Source of the DNA: CAVRCA01 sp963719345
Lineage (GTDB): Bacteria > Pseudomonadota > Alphaproteobacteria > Acetobacterales > Acetobacteraceae
Direction: 5' to 3'
Assembly: GCA_963719345.1 (NCBI GenBank)
Contig: CAVRCA010000002.1
Coordinates: 62,001 to 126,000, forward strand
Length of the DNA: 64,000 nt
Numbering within the stretch: position 1 is the stretch's first letter; the number at the start of each line of letters is the position of its first letter. Under the pieces are notes generated by a model. The model was not told the origin of the DNA. It did not search any database and was given only the letters and a program-made list of their open reading frames with translations. Made by a program: the position numbers and the translations under genes. Of the stretch, positions 18,840 through 26,829 are shown piece after piece.

Positions 18840-19255
18840 AGCGCGTCATCCTGCCGGCGCTCGTGCCGTTGCTGCTCGCGCAGGCACCGGCGGGCACTGT
18901 CGAGGTCACCGTCACCGGCGTGCGCAATGCGCGCGGTCACGTGCTGGTCGCCGTCTGTCCGCGCGAGCAGTTCCTGCGGCCCGAGTGCCCATGGCGCGGC
19001 GGCGCGCCCGCCCGGGAGGGGGATGTGCTGGTGCGGGTTGTCGGCGTGCCTCCCGGCACCTATGCGGCGCAGGCCTTCCACGACGAGAACGACAATCGGG
19101 TCATCGACCGCAACATCTTCGGCATCCCGCGTGAGGGGATGGGCTTTTCCAACGATGCGAAAATGCGGTTCGGGCCGCCGAGCTTTGACGACGCCGCCTT
19201 CCGGGTGACGCCGGGCGGCGCGAAGATCACCTTCGCGCTGCGCTACTTCGATTAG
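18836..19255 (+). CDS. DUF2141 secreted protein
   Basis: A 139-residue protein with a cleavable signal peptide (MKRVILPALVPLLLAQAPAG). A transthyretin-like beta-sandwich region follows, with the family hallmark YAAQAFHDENDNRVIDRN and GIPREGMGFSND. It probably acts in the periplasm. Its start overlaps the glycosyltransferase stop by four bases, so it belongs to the same transcript. DUF2141 proteins recur in carotenoid-type clusters of other bacteria, as far as I recall, but no function is established. Confidence 0.82.
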   Translation: MKRVILPALVPLLLAQAPAGTVEVTVTGVRNARGHVLVAVCPREQFLRPECPWRGGAPAREGDVLVRVVGVPPGTYAAQAFHDENDNRVIDRNIFGIPREGMGFSNDAKMRFGPPSFDDAAFRVTPGGAKITFALRYFD

Positions 19256-19350
19256 AGCCGGCTGGCCGGCACTCCCCGGCTGCGATAAACTGCGCGCCAT
19301 AGACAAGCAAAGTATTGTTGCCGCTAAGCAACTCAACGCAGGGGGGAGAA

Positions 19351-20802
19351 ATGGCCAACCAGGGATCGGGTGGATACCTCGACTCCACCGGCATGACCGA
19401 CGCTCCCGCCGACATGCCGCCCGTCGGGCGGATCGTTCTGGTGGCCGCCACGGCGGCGTTGGGCGGCTTCCTGTTCGGCTTCGACACGGCGGTCATCAAC
19501 GGCGCCGTCAAGGCGATCCGGGAGTGGTCGCAAGTCGGCGACGCGCTGCTGGGATTTTCCGTCGCCAGTGCCCTGTTGGGATCGGCCGTCGGTGCGTGGT
19601 TCGCCGGACCGCTGTCAAACCGCTACGGGCGGATCGCGGTGATGCAGGTCGCCGCGATCCTGTTCTTCATCAGCGGCATCGGCGCGGGCCTCGCCTGGGA
19701 GATCTGGTCGTTCACCTTCTTCCGGGTTGTTGGCGGCCTTGCGGTCGGGGCCGCGAGCGTGATCGCCCCGGCCTACATCGCGGAAGTGTCCCCGGCCCAT
19801 CTGCGCGGCCGGCTCGGCTCGTTGCAACAGATGGCGATCGTCGTCGGCATCTTCGCCGCCTTGCTGGTCGACTACGCACTCGCGACGGCGGCCGGCGGCG
19901 CGAGCGGCACGCTGTGGCTCGGGCTCGCGGCATGGCGATGGATGTTCATCTCCGAAGCGCTGCCCAGCCTCATCTACGGCGTCCTGGCGGGCATGATCCC
20001 GGAATCGCCGCGCTACCTGGTGGCCAAGCACCGCATCGAAGAGGCCATCAACGTGTTGCGCCACTTCGTCAGCCGCACGCCTCCGCCGGAGGTCAAGATC
20101 GCCGAAATCCAGCAGACCATGCGGTTGGAAACCGTCCAGTCGATCCGCGATCTGAAAGGTCCGGCGCTGGGACTGCTGCCGATCGTCTGGGTCGGTATCT
20201 TGCTCTCGGTGTTCCAGCAGTTCGTCGGCATCAATGTCATTTTCTACTATTCGTCGGTGTTGTGGCAGGCGGTCGGCTTCACCGAGTCCAACTCGCTGGC
20301 AATCACCGTCATCACCTCGGTGACGAACATCCTGACCACCCTGGTGGCGATCGTCCTGATCGACCGGACCGGACGCAAGCCGCTGCTGCTCGTCGGCTCG
20401 TTGGGCATGGCGCTGACCCTGGGCACGATGGCCTACATATTCGGCACCGCGCCCACCCAGGTCAGCGGCGGCGCGTCGGTTCCCGTCCTCAGCGACACCA
20501 ACGGCGTGATCGCGATCGTCGCCGCCAACCTCTACGTCGTGTTCTTCGGCATGAGCTGGGGACCGGTCGTGTGGGTGCTGCTCGGCGAGATGTTCAACAA
20601 CCGCATCCGCGCCTACGCGCTCGCAGTCGCCGCGGCGACGCAATGGGTCGCCAATTTCGTGGTCTCCCAGACCTTTCCCGCCCTGGCCTCCGCCGGCCTT
20701 GGCCTCGCCTACGGCATCTATGCCACCATGGCCTTCCTGTCCTTCGTCTTCGTCGCGCGCGCGGTCACCGAGACCCGCGGCCGGGAGCTGGAGGACATGT
20801 GA
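19351..20802 (+). CDS. Sugar porter family MFS transporter
   Basis: A 483-residue inner-membrane symporter with twelve hydrophobic segments. The sugar-porter signatures are complete: GGFLFGFDTAVINGA in helix 1, NRYGRIAVM in loop 2-3, RVVGGLAVGAASVIAPAYIAE, PESPRYLV in the central loop, QQFVGIN in helix 7 and DRTGRKPLL. XylE/GalP-type proteins carry xylose, galactose or glucose with protons. The ATG at 19351 follows GGGGGGAGAA, which settles the start. The enoyl-CoA hydratase gene begins 25 bases downstream, but the two share no obvious pathway. Confidence 0.88.
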   Translation: MANQGSGGYLDSTGMTDAPADMPPVGRIVLVAATAALGGFLFGFDTAVINGAVKAIREWSQVGDALLGFSVASALLGSAVGAWFAGPLSNRYGRIAVMQVAAILFFISGIGAGLAWEIWSFTFFRVVGGLAVGAASVIAPAYIAEVSPAHLRGRLGSLQQMAIVVGIFAALLVDYALATAAGGASGTLWLGLAAWRWMFISEALPSLIYGVLAGMIPESPRYLVAKHRIEEAINVLRHFVSRTPPPEVKIAEIQQTMRLETVQSIRDLKGPALGLLPIVWVGILLSVFQQFVGINVIFYYSSVLWQAVGFTESNSLAITVITSVTNILTTLVAIVLIDRTGRKPLLLVGSLGMALTLGTMAYIFGTAPTQVSGGASVPVLSDTNGVIAIVAANLYVVFFGMSWGPVVWVLLGEMFNNRIRAYALAVAAATQWVANFVVSQTFPALASAGLGLAYGIYATMAFLSFVFVARAVTETRGRELEDM

Positions 20803-20827
20803 CGGGAACTGCCAGGGGAGGCGAGCG

Positions 20828-21682
20828 ATGGACTTCGAGCAGATCACCTACGAGGTTCGCGGCACGACCGCGATCATCACGCTCAACCGGCCGGAGCGGC
20901 GCAACGCCCTGAGCCACAAGCTGCAGCAGGAACTCGCGGCCGCACTCGCCGAGGCCGACGACCACAATCCGGTGCATTGCGTCGTGCTGCGCGGCGCCGG
21001 GCCGCATTTCTGCGCCGGCGCCGACCTCACCGAGTACCGGGAGGATCGCGGCGAGCAGTATCGTGGCCGCACCGAGATCGACGACGACGTGTGGCGCCTG
21101 GAACAGGGCCAGCGCCTGCGCATGGTGTTGTTCGACATGCACAAGCCGGTCATCGCGGCGGTACACGGCACCTGCATCGGCGTCGGCACCGGCATCATCG
21201 GGCTGTGCGACATGGTGATCGTCGCCGAGGACGCGCGCATCGGCTTTCCCCCGGTGCGCGACCTCGGCACGCCGCCCGAGAACATGTGGCTGTATCTGTG
21301 CGGCCCGCAATGGGCCAAGCGCCTGCTGCTCACCGGCGACAGCCTGTCGGGCGCGGACGCGGCGCAGATCGGCCTGGCGCTGAAAGCGGTGCCGGCGGCC
21401 GACCTCGAAGCCGAGGTGATGCGGCTGGCCGACCGGCTCGGCCTCGTCGATCCGCACCTGCTGGCGGCCAACAAGCGGCTGGTCAATCTCGGCCTCGAGC
21501 TGATGGGCGCGCGGACGATGCAGCGCCTGTCGTCGGAGATCGACGCCCGCGGCCATCTTGCCCCCAAGGCACGCGCCTTCCGCGAGACGATGCGCGCGCA
21601 CGGGGTAAAGCACGCGTTCCAGCAGCGCGACGCCGCGTTCGGCTCAGGCTATGCGCGCGTCAACGGGCCTGACCCGGACTGA
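20828..21682 (+). CDS. Enoyl-CoA hydratase/isomerase family protein
   Basis: A 284-residue crotonase-fold enzyme. The CoA-binding and oxyanion segments are visible as LNRPERRNALSHKLQQEL, GAGPHFCAGADLTEY and AAVHGTCIGVGTGIIGLCDMVI. At the usual second catalytic position, FPPVRDLGTPPENMW departs from the common FPEVxLGxxP pattern. The reaction (hydration, isomerisation or hydrolysis of an acyl-CoA) cannot be fixed. The ATG at 20828 follows GGGGAGGCGAGCG. A palindromic repeat lies directly after the stop. Confidence 0.85.
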   Translation: MDFEQITYEVRGTTAIITLNRPERRNALSHKLQQELAAALAEADDHNPVHCVVLRGAGPHFCAGADLTEYREDRGEQYRGRTEIDDDVWRLEQGQRLRMVLFDMHKPVIAAVHGTCIGVGTGIIGLCDMVIVAEDARIGFPPVRDLGTPPENMWLYLCGPQWAKRLLLTGDSLSGADAAQIGLALKAVPAADLEAEVMRLADRLGLVDPHLLAANKRLVNLGLELMGARTMQRLSSEIDARGHLAPKARAFRETMRAHGVKHAFQQRDAAFGSGYARVNGPDPD

Positions 21683-21694
21683 CCTGGTCAGCGT

Positions 21695-21775
21695 CGTCAT
21701 GCCCGGACTTGATCCGGGCATCCACGCCACGGTTCGTGGAGCGCACGGATGGCCGGATCAAGTCCGGCCATGACG
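21695..21775. repeat. REP/BIME-like palindromic element, copy 2
   Basis: An 81-bp element that begins CGTCATGCCCGGACTTG and ends CCGGCCATGACG, giving near-perfect terminal inverted repeats. Each end folds as its own hairpin (GCCCGGACTTGATCCGGGC and GGCCGGATCAAGTCCGGCC). It sits between convergent genes and may serve as a bidirectional terminator. Confidence 0.82.
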
Positions 21776-21793
21776 TGTCAACGAGGGTCTCGC

Positions 21794-22129
21794 CTACTCC
21801 GCCGCCGCCTGCGCCCGAGGCCCGATCGGCGCGCGGGTGATCTCGCTCATCCGTTCGCGTACGTCGAACACGCGGATCTCCAGTTCGCCGACATCGGCGT
21901 TGGCCTTCATGCGCGCGACGATCGGGCCGTTGACATACGCCTCCGCCGCCGCGCGGTCCTCGAACAGGTAGATCCCGCCGGCGCGACGCTCGTCGCTGCC
22001 GTCGAGCCAGATCTTCCATTGCAGTCCGGGCACGCTAAGGAACTGCGCCGCGCGATCGTCGGTGTAGCGCGCCTCCCACGCCGCCTTGTCCATCTCCGGC
22101 CGGCGGTAGTTCACCTGCACGATGACCAT
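21794..22129 (-). CDS. YdhR-family putative monooxygenase
   Basis: A 111-residue ferredoxin-like (ABM-type) protein. The N-terminal VIVQVNYRRPEMD, the VPGLQWKIWL strand and the GGIYLFEDRAAAEAYVNGPIV segment match YdhR. It is the last gene of a three-gene leftward operon: its AGGAGG ribosome site overlaps the stop of the MFS gene upstream. YdhR proteins are thought to oxidise aromatic compounds without a cofactor, but the activity is not proven. Confidence 0.82.
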   Translation of the reverse strand: MVIVQVNYRRPEMDKAAWEARYTDDRAAQFLSVPGLQWKIWLDGSDERRAGGIYLFEDRAAAEAYVNGPIVARMKANADVGELEIRVFDVRERMSEITRAPIGPRAQAAAE

Positions 22130-22140
22130 TCTTTTTCCTC

Positions 22141-23364
22141 CTACGAAAACGCGGCGCGCGCCCGGGCGCGTCGTCCGCCCTGGCGCTCACCGAGCAGCGC
22201 CAGCACCACCGTCGCCAGCATGAACGCGGCGGAGGCGAAGAAAATCCAGCTCGGCTGGCCGTGGTCGATGATCCAGCCGAACAGCAGCGGACCCACCGCG
22301 CCGCCGATGTTGAAGCCGGTCGTGACGATGCCGAACACGCGTCCCGCCGCCTCCGGGGGAGCGGCCTGGCGCACCAGCATGTCGCGCGACGGCGAGATCA
22401 CGCCTGACAGGAAACCGGCGCTCGCCATCAGCAGCACCAGCAGGATCGGACCCGGCGCGAGCATGGCGATCAGCAGCACCAGGGCGGCGTTCACCGCAAA
22501 GCAGCCGGCCGCGACCTCGCCGTGCCGGCGCGTGCGGTCGGCGACGAAGCCGCCGGCCAGCACGCCGAACGCGCTGGTCAGCAGGAACGCCGTCAACGCG
22601 ACGTTCGCCGCCGACAGGCTGATGCCGTAGCCCGTGGTGAAGGCGGTGATCGAGAACGACTGGATGCCGCCGGTCGACAGGCTGAGCAGCACGAAGAACG
22701 CGGTAAGGCTGAGCACCGTCGGCGTCAGCAGCGACCAGGCGCTCGTGTCGGCGGGCGCCGAGGTCTTCGGCGCGCGTACCGGCGCGTCGAGGTCGCGCGC
22801 GAAGCACAGCGGCAGGGCGGCGAGCAGGCCCATGGCGCCGGCGCTGACGATCGCCGCGCGCAGGCCCGCAGTGGCCATGACCAGCAGCACGAAAGGTGGG
22901 GCGATCGCGCCGCCCAAGTAGCCGGCGAAGGTGTGGACGGAAAACGCCCGGCCGATCCGGCTCTCGCCGATCCGCGCCGACAGGATGGCGTAGTCGGACG
23001 GGTGATAGACGCTGTTCGCCAGCCCGGCACAGGCGGCGCTTGCCAGCAGCACCGGGTAGGTGGGCACCAATCCAAACGAGACGAACGCGGCGCTGCCGAG
23101 ACACAGGCCGCCGACGAGCACCCGTCGCGGTCCGACGCGATCGACCAAAAACCCCATCGGCGCCTGCGTCAACGCCGACACCACGTTGAACACCGTCAGT
23201 GCCAGGCCAAGCTCGACGAAGCCGACACCGAGCCGCAGCTTGAGGAACGGGAACAGCGGCGGCAGAACAAGGATGTGGAAGTGGCTGATGAGATGCGCCG
23301 CCGAGATCAGCCCCAGCGTGCGGATTTCGCCAACCCCGTCCGTCCTCTCTCGCACGACCGCCAT
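22141..23364 (-). CDS. MFS transporter, Fsr (fosmidomycin-resistance)-like
   Basis: A 407-residue, twelve-segment MFS protein. ISAAHLISHFHILVLPPLFPFLK and ALTVFNVVSALTQAPMGFLVDRVGPRRVL resemble the Fsr/YfnC-type exporters, as does the YHPSDYAILSARI segment in helix 4. It starts ten bases after the LLM monooxygenase stop and ends at the YdhR ribosome site, so the three are one transcript. It may import a substrate or export a product of the flanking oxygenases. Direction and ligand are unknown. Confidence 0.83.
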   Translation of the reverse strand: MAVVRERTDGVGEIRTLGLISAAHLISHFHILVLPPLFPFLKLRLGVGFVELGLALTVFNVVSALTQAPMGFLVDRVGPRRVLVGGLCLGSAAFVSFGLVPTYPVLLASAACAGLANSVYHPSDYAILSARIGESRIGRAFSVHTFAGYLGGAIAPPFVLLVMATAGLRAAIVSAGAMGLLAALPLCFARDLDAPVRAPKTSAPADTSAWSLLTPTVLSLTAFFVLLSLSTGGIQSFSITAFTTGYGISLSAANVALTAFLLTSAFGVLAGGFVADRTRRHGEVAAGCFAVNAALVLLIAMLAPGPILLVLLMASAGFLSGVISPSRDMLVRQAAPPEAAGRVFGIVTTGFNIGGAVGPLLFGWIIDHGQPSWIFFASAAFMLATVVLALLGERQGGRRARARAAFS

Positions 23365-23374
23365 TGCCGGATGA

Positions 23375-24541
23375 CTACTCGGCCGCCGTCCGCTTCTGCG
23401 CCGCGGCGCGCCGGTCGATCTCGTTCTGCACGGCGACTCTGCCCTGTTCGAAGAAGATCGAGTGGTGCTCCCCGGCGTAGTCGTAGCTCGCCCGGCGCAG
23501 CTCGCGGGAACCCTGGAAGTGCGGGTGGACGTAGCGCGCCATCAGCTCGTAATGCCGTTTCGTCTCCGCCCAGTCGGCCCAGTTGTGCGCGAGTTCGAGG
23601 ATGGCGCCGAAGCCGCCCGAGCCTTCCTGCAGCCGCTCGATATAGGCGATGGCGTCGTCCGGCGTGCCGATGCAGGCCGAGCTGGTTTCGGTGAGATAGG
23701 TGTAGGGATCACCAGCATCGGCCGGCACGATCGGAAAGGTAGAAATGTTGTTGAAGTAGTCGCAGAACGCCTGGATGCCGTGCTGCACGTTCGCCCGCGC
23801 CTTCTCGCGGGTCTCGGCGATGTGGAACAGGCTCACCAGTCGCCATTTGCGCCGGTCCGGGACATGGCCGTGTTCGCGCGCCTGCTCCTCGTAGAGGTTC
23901 CAGTTGTTGGCGTGGTGCTTCATCGCGTCGGGGCTGGTGCCGCCGATCGACAGCATGCCAAGGCCGTGCCGACCGGCGGCGAGCGCTCCGGCGGGCGAAC
24001 GGGCGGCGGCGACCGCCATTTCCATCGCCGGCCTCGTGTAGCAGGGGAGTTGCAGCCGGGCGTCGCGCAGCTCGTACCAGTCGGTCTTCTCCGTCACCGT
24101 CTCGCCGTGCAGCAGCTTGACCAGCACGTCGAGCGACTGGTTCATCCGCGGCCGCTGGTCTTCCGAGTTGATGCCGATCCGATAGGCGTCCTGCACCAGG
24201 GCGCCCGGCCCGACGCCGAACATCGCGCGCCCCCGCGTCATGTGGTCGAGCTGCACCATGCGGTCGGCCAGCATGAACGGGTTGTGGTAGGGCAGCGACA
24301 CCACGCCGGTGCCGAGCCGGATGTGGCGGGTGCGCTCGGCGGCGGCGGCGAGGAACATCTCCGGGCAGGCGATGATCTCGAACCCGCTCGAATGGTGCTC
24401 GCCGACCCAGGCTTCGCTGTAGTTCAGCCGGTCCAGGTGCTCGATCAGCTCCATGTCGCGCTGCATGGCGAGCGTCGGGTTTTCCGTAAGATTGTGGAAC
24501 GGCGCCAGGAATATCCCGCTGCGCAGGGCGTGGTCCTTCAT
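23375..24541 (-). CDS. LLM-class (luciferase-like) flavin-dependent monooxygenase
   Basis: A 388-residue TIM-barrel enzyme that uses reduced FMN and oxygen. The family start SGIFLAPFHNLTENPTLAMQRDMELIEHLDRLNYSEAWVGEHH (given in shorter parts: FLAPFHNLTENP, SEAWVGEHHSSG) and RIRLGTGVVSLPYHNPF are clear. It is similar in layout to limonene monooxygenases and alkanesulfonate-type LLM proteins. The ATG at 24541 is where homology begins, although the frame stays open upstream. It leads the operon with the MFS and YdhR genes; a divergent SDR lies 129 bases away. Confidence 0.85.
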   Translation of the reverse strand: MKDHALRSGIFLAPFHNLTENPTLAMQRDMELIEHLDRLNYSEAWVGEHHSSGFEIIACPEMFLAAAAERTRHIRLGTGVVSLPYHNPFMLADRMVQLDHMTRGRAMFGVGPGALVQDAYRIGINSEDQRPRMNQSLDVLVKLLHGETVTEKTDWYELRDARLQLPCYTRPAMEMAVAAARSPAGALAAGRHGLGMLSIGGTSPDAMKHHANNWNLYEEQAREHGHVPDRRKWRLVSLFHIAETREKARANVQHGIQAFCDYFNNISTFPIVPADAGDPYTYLTETSSACIGTPDDAIAYIERLQEGSGGFGAILELAHNWADWAETKRHYELMARYVHPHFQGSRELRRASYDYAGEHHSIFFEQGRVAVQNEIDRRAAAQKRTAAE

Positions 24542-24670
24542 CCGCGTTTCCTTCGGGTCGGTTGTGGACGATGCTAGCCGCTTGCCGCCGGTCCCGCCAC
24601 CCTCTGGACGTTTTTCCCCGTCGGCGCGATACGGACGGCCAAGGACACGCACCGAGGAAGGACCGATCCC

Positions 24671-25582
24671 ATGACCATCCGCTACGACGACCGCGTCGCC
24701 ATCGTCACCGGCGCCGGGGCCGGGCTGGGTCGCGAACACGCCAAGCTGCTGGCCAGCCGAGGGGCCAAGGTGGTGGTCAACGATCCGGGCGGCGCGGTGG
24801 ACGGACGGGGCAGCGCCAACGCGGTCGCCGACACGGTGGTGGCCGAGATCAAGGCGGCCGGCGGCGAGGCGGTCGCCAACTATGATTCCGTCGCCGACGA
24901 GAAATCCGGCGCCAACATCGTGCAGACCGCGATGGACACCTGGGGCCGGCTCGACATCCTGGTCGCCAACGCCGGCATCCTGCGCGACAAGGCGTTCATC
25001 AACATGGACATGCAGGATTTCGAGACGGTGCTGAAGGTGCACCTGATGGGCTCCGTCTATCCCCTCAAGGCGGCGTGGCCGATCATGCGCGAGCGCAAGT
25101 ACGGACGCGTCGTGGTCACCACCTCGGGCTCCGGCACGGTCGGCAATTTCGGCCAGAGCAACTACGGCGCGGCGAAGATGGCGGTGAACGGGCTGATCAA
25201 CTGCCTGCGCTTCGAGGGCGCGAAATACAACATCATGCTGAACGCCATCTCGCCCTCCGCCAAGACGCGGATGACCGAGAACCTGCTGCCGCCCGGCGTC
25301 GCCGAATACATGCGCCCGGAACTGGTGTCGCCCGCGGTCGCCTATCTCGTCAGCGAGGAGTGCAAGGTTTCCGGCGAAATCATCGCGGCGACGGCGGGGA
25401 CGTTCGCGCGGGTGCAGTATTTCATGACCGAGGGCGTCGCGTTCGACCCCGACAAGCCGGTGACGATCGAGATGGTCCAGGACAATTTCGAGCGCATCAC
25501 CGATCTCAATACGGCGACGCCGTCGGTCGGGTTGATGGGCAACATCGAGCGCCAGCTGCGCGAACTCGGCAAGATCAAGTAG
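24671..25582 (+). CDS. SDR-family oxidoreductase, MFE-2 hydroxyacyl-CoA dehydrogenase-like
   Basis: A 303-residue short-chain dehydrogenase. The cofactor motif is VTGAGAGLGREHAKLLASRG, the NAG motif VANAGILRDKAF, and the catalytic Ser and YGAAK lie at about 157-175. The NDPGGAVDGRG insertion after beta-2 is characteristic of the dehydrogenase domain of peroxisomal-type multifunctional enzyme 2, which oxidises 3-hydroxyacyl-CoA. Its stop overlaps the end of cmk by eight bases tail to tail. The gene is divergent from the LLM operon and may share its control region. Confidence 0.86.
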   Translation: MTIRYDDRVAIVTGAGAGLGREHAKLLASRGAKVVVNDPGGAVDGRGSANAVADTVVAEIKAAGGEAVANYDSVADEKSGANIVQTAMDTWGRLDILVANAGILRDKAFINMDMQDFETVLKVHLMGSVYPLKAAWPIMRERKYGRVVVTTSGSGTVGNFGQSNYGAAKMAVNGLINCLRFEGAKYNIMLNAISPSAKTRMTENLLPPGVAEYMRPELVSPAVAYLVSEECKVSGEIIAATAGTFARVQYFMTEGVAFDPDKPVTIEMVQDNFERITDLNTATPSVGLMGNIERQLRELGKIK

Positions 25583-26201
25583 AAACTCGGTTCCGCACGA
25601 TCGCCAACGCCGCCGCGAAGGCGGCGTCCGGATCGAGGTGCGTGGTGTCGAGCAGCACCGCATCCGCCGCGGGGCGCAGCGGCGCGGCGGCGCGGGCCGC
25701 GTCGAGGGCGTCCCGCTCGCGCATCTCCTCGGTGACACGGGCGAGGTCCGCCTGCACTCCCTTGGCGTGCAGTTCCCGCCAGCGGCGGCCGGCGCGGGCG
25801 TCGAGGCTTGCGGTCACGAACAGTTTCGCCGGCGCGTCGGGGAAGATCGCGGTACCGATGTCGCGCCCGTCCAGCACCGCGCCACGCTCGCGCCCGAAGC
25901 CGCGCTGAAACGCGAGTAGCGCCTCCCGCACCGCCGGGATGGCGGCCACTGCGGCCGAAGCGGCATCGGCCTCCGGGCCGCGCAGATCCCCCCGCTCGAG
26001 GTCAGCGGGGGAGAGGGAGCGCGCCGCCGCCGCCGCCCTCGCCGGATCGCGCGGGTCGCCGCCGGCATCGAGCACAAGCCGGCCGACCGCCCGGTAGAGC
26101 AGCCCGGTGTCGAGATGCGGCAGGTCGAAGGCCGACGCGAGCCGGCGCGCCAAGGTTCCCTTGCCGGCAGCCGCCGGCCCGTCGATCGCGACAATCAACA
26201 T
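25575..26201 (-). CDS. cmk: Cytidylate kinase
   Basis: Phosphorylates CMP and dCMP with ATP in pyrimidine nucleotide synthesis. The 208-residue product starts MLIVAIDGPAAAGKGTLA with the P-loop GPAAAGKGT. It carries the CMP-binding LDTGLLYRAVGR and DGRDIGTAIFPDA motifs and the LID segment EMRERDALD. The ATG at 26201 is the family start. Its operon partner aroA is separated from it by a CcdAB pair. The usual next gene, rpsA, is absent. Confidence 0.93.
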   Translation of the reverse strand: MLIVAIDGPAAAGKGTLARRLASAFDLPHLDTGLLYRAVGRLVLDAGGDPRDPARAAAAARSLSPADLERGDLRGPEADAASAAVAAIPAVREALLAFQRGFGRERGAVLDGRDIGTAIFPDAPAKLFVTASLDARAGRRWRELHAKGVQADLARVTEEMRERDALDAARAAAPLRPAADAVLLDTTHLDPDAAFAAALAIVRNRVST

Positions 26202-26226
26202 ACTTGCCGTAGAGGCGCCGCAGATC

Positions 26227-26539
26227 TCAGACACCCGTGAACAGCCAATCAATCCCGCGGGTGATCTCGTCGCGATACGCCGCCACGGAGCCCAATCTGT
26301 CGCCTAGCGCGTGCTTCGGCACCGAGGTCATCAGTTCCAGGATGACGCGATACTCGTGCTCATCAAGCCTGTACTCCGGGGAGCAGTCTGCCCGTTGCTC
26401 CGGGCATGGCGGAGCGCGTCGCCATGGGCGCGACGACACGCCGGCTCCCATCAGCGGCAAGATCGGCCTGAAGCACCACCAGATATGGGTAAGCGGCACG
26501 GGTCCGGGGCGCAGGATTTGCGAACACGTCGTGCTGCAT
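26227..26539 (-). CDS. ccdB: CcdB-like toxin (one frameshift)
   Basis: CcdB proteins poison DNA gyrase. The reverse strand starts MQHDVFANPAPRTRAAYPYLVVLQ, the CcdB beginning. After one extra base near 26402 it continues EYRLDEHEYRVILELMT and ends KHALGDRLGSVAAYRDEITRG...WLFTGV, the conserved C-terminus that binds gyrase. About 103 residues fits the family. Its ATG overlaps the CcdA stop by one base (TGATG), the usual coupled arrangement. As written the frame is broken, so the toxin is either dead in the strain or affected by a sequence error. Confidence 0.8.
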
Positions 26540-26799
26540 CAAAGCGTGCCGAACATCTCTCGCAGTTCAGCGACAGGGTCGCCATGCTCGGCGATGAAGC
26601 GATCCACTACCTCCATGTCAGTGCGGATGTCGGCGAGCAGCTGCTCGCGGTTGGCTTGATGCAGTGCCCGAGCGATTGCCGCCTCGGCGACACCGGTGGT
26701 GTCGACGCCCGCCGCTTGCGCCTTAGAATAAAGATCCCCGTTGATGCTGAGACGGACCTCGCGCTTGCGTGCGCCCGGGTCGAACAGCCTGTCCGCCAT
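26539..26799 (-). CDS. ccdA: CcdA-like antitoxin
   Basis: An 86-residue antitoxin with an N-terminal ribbon-helix-helix half (REVRLSINGDLYSKAQAAGVD). The C-terminal disordered half contains the CcdA signature NREQLLADI...DRFIAEHGDPVAELREMF, which wraps CcdB. It starts 30 bases after the aroA stop and precedes ccdB with a one-base overlap. CcdA-CcdB complexes normally repress their own promoter; here the pair may be read from the aroA promoter as well. Confidence 0.86.
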   Translation of the reverse strand: MADRLFDPGARKREVRLSINGDLYSKAQAAGVDTTGVAEAAIARALHQANREQLLADIRTDMEVVDRFIAEHGDPVAELREMFGTL

Positions 26800-26829
26800 C
26801 GCTCTCCCTCCTGCTCCGTCGCGCTCATT

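Noticed and set aside
24542..25738. In-frame upstream extension of the LLM monooxygenase
   Set aside because: It lies antisense to the SDR gene and has no homology pattern. The family N-terminus begins at the ATG at 24541.
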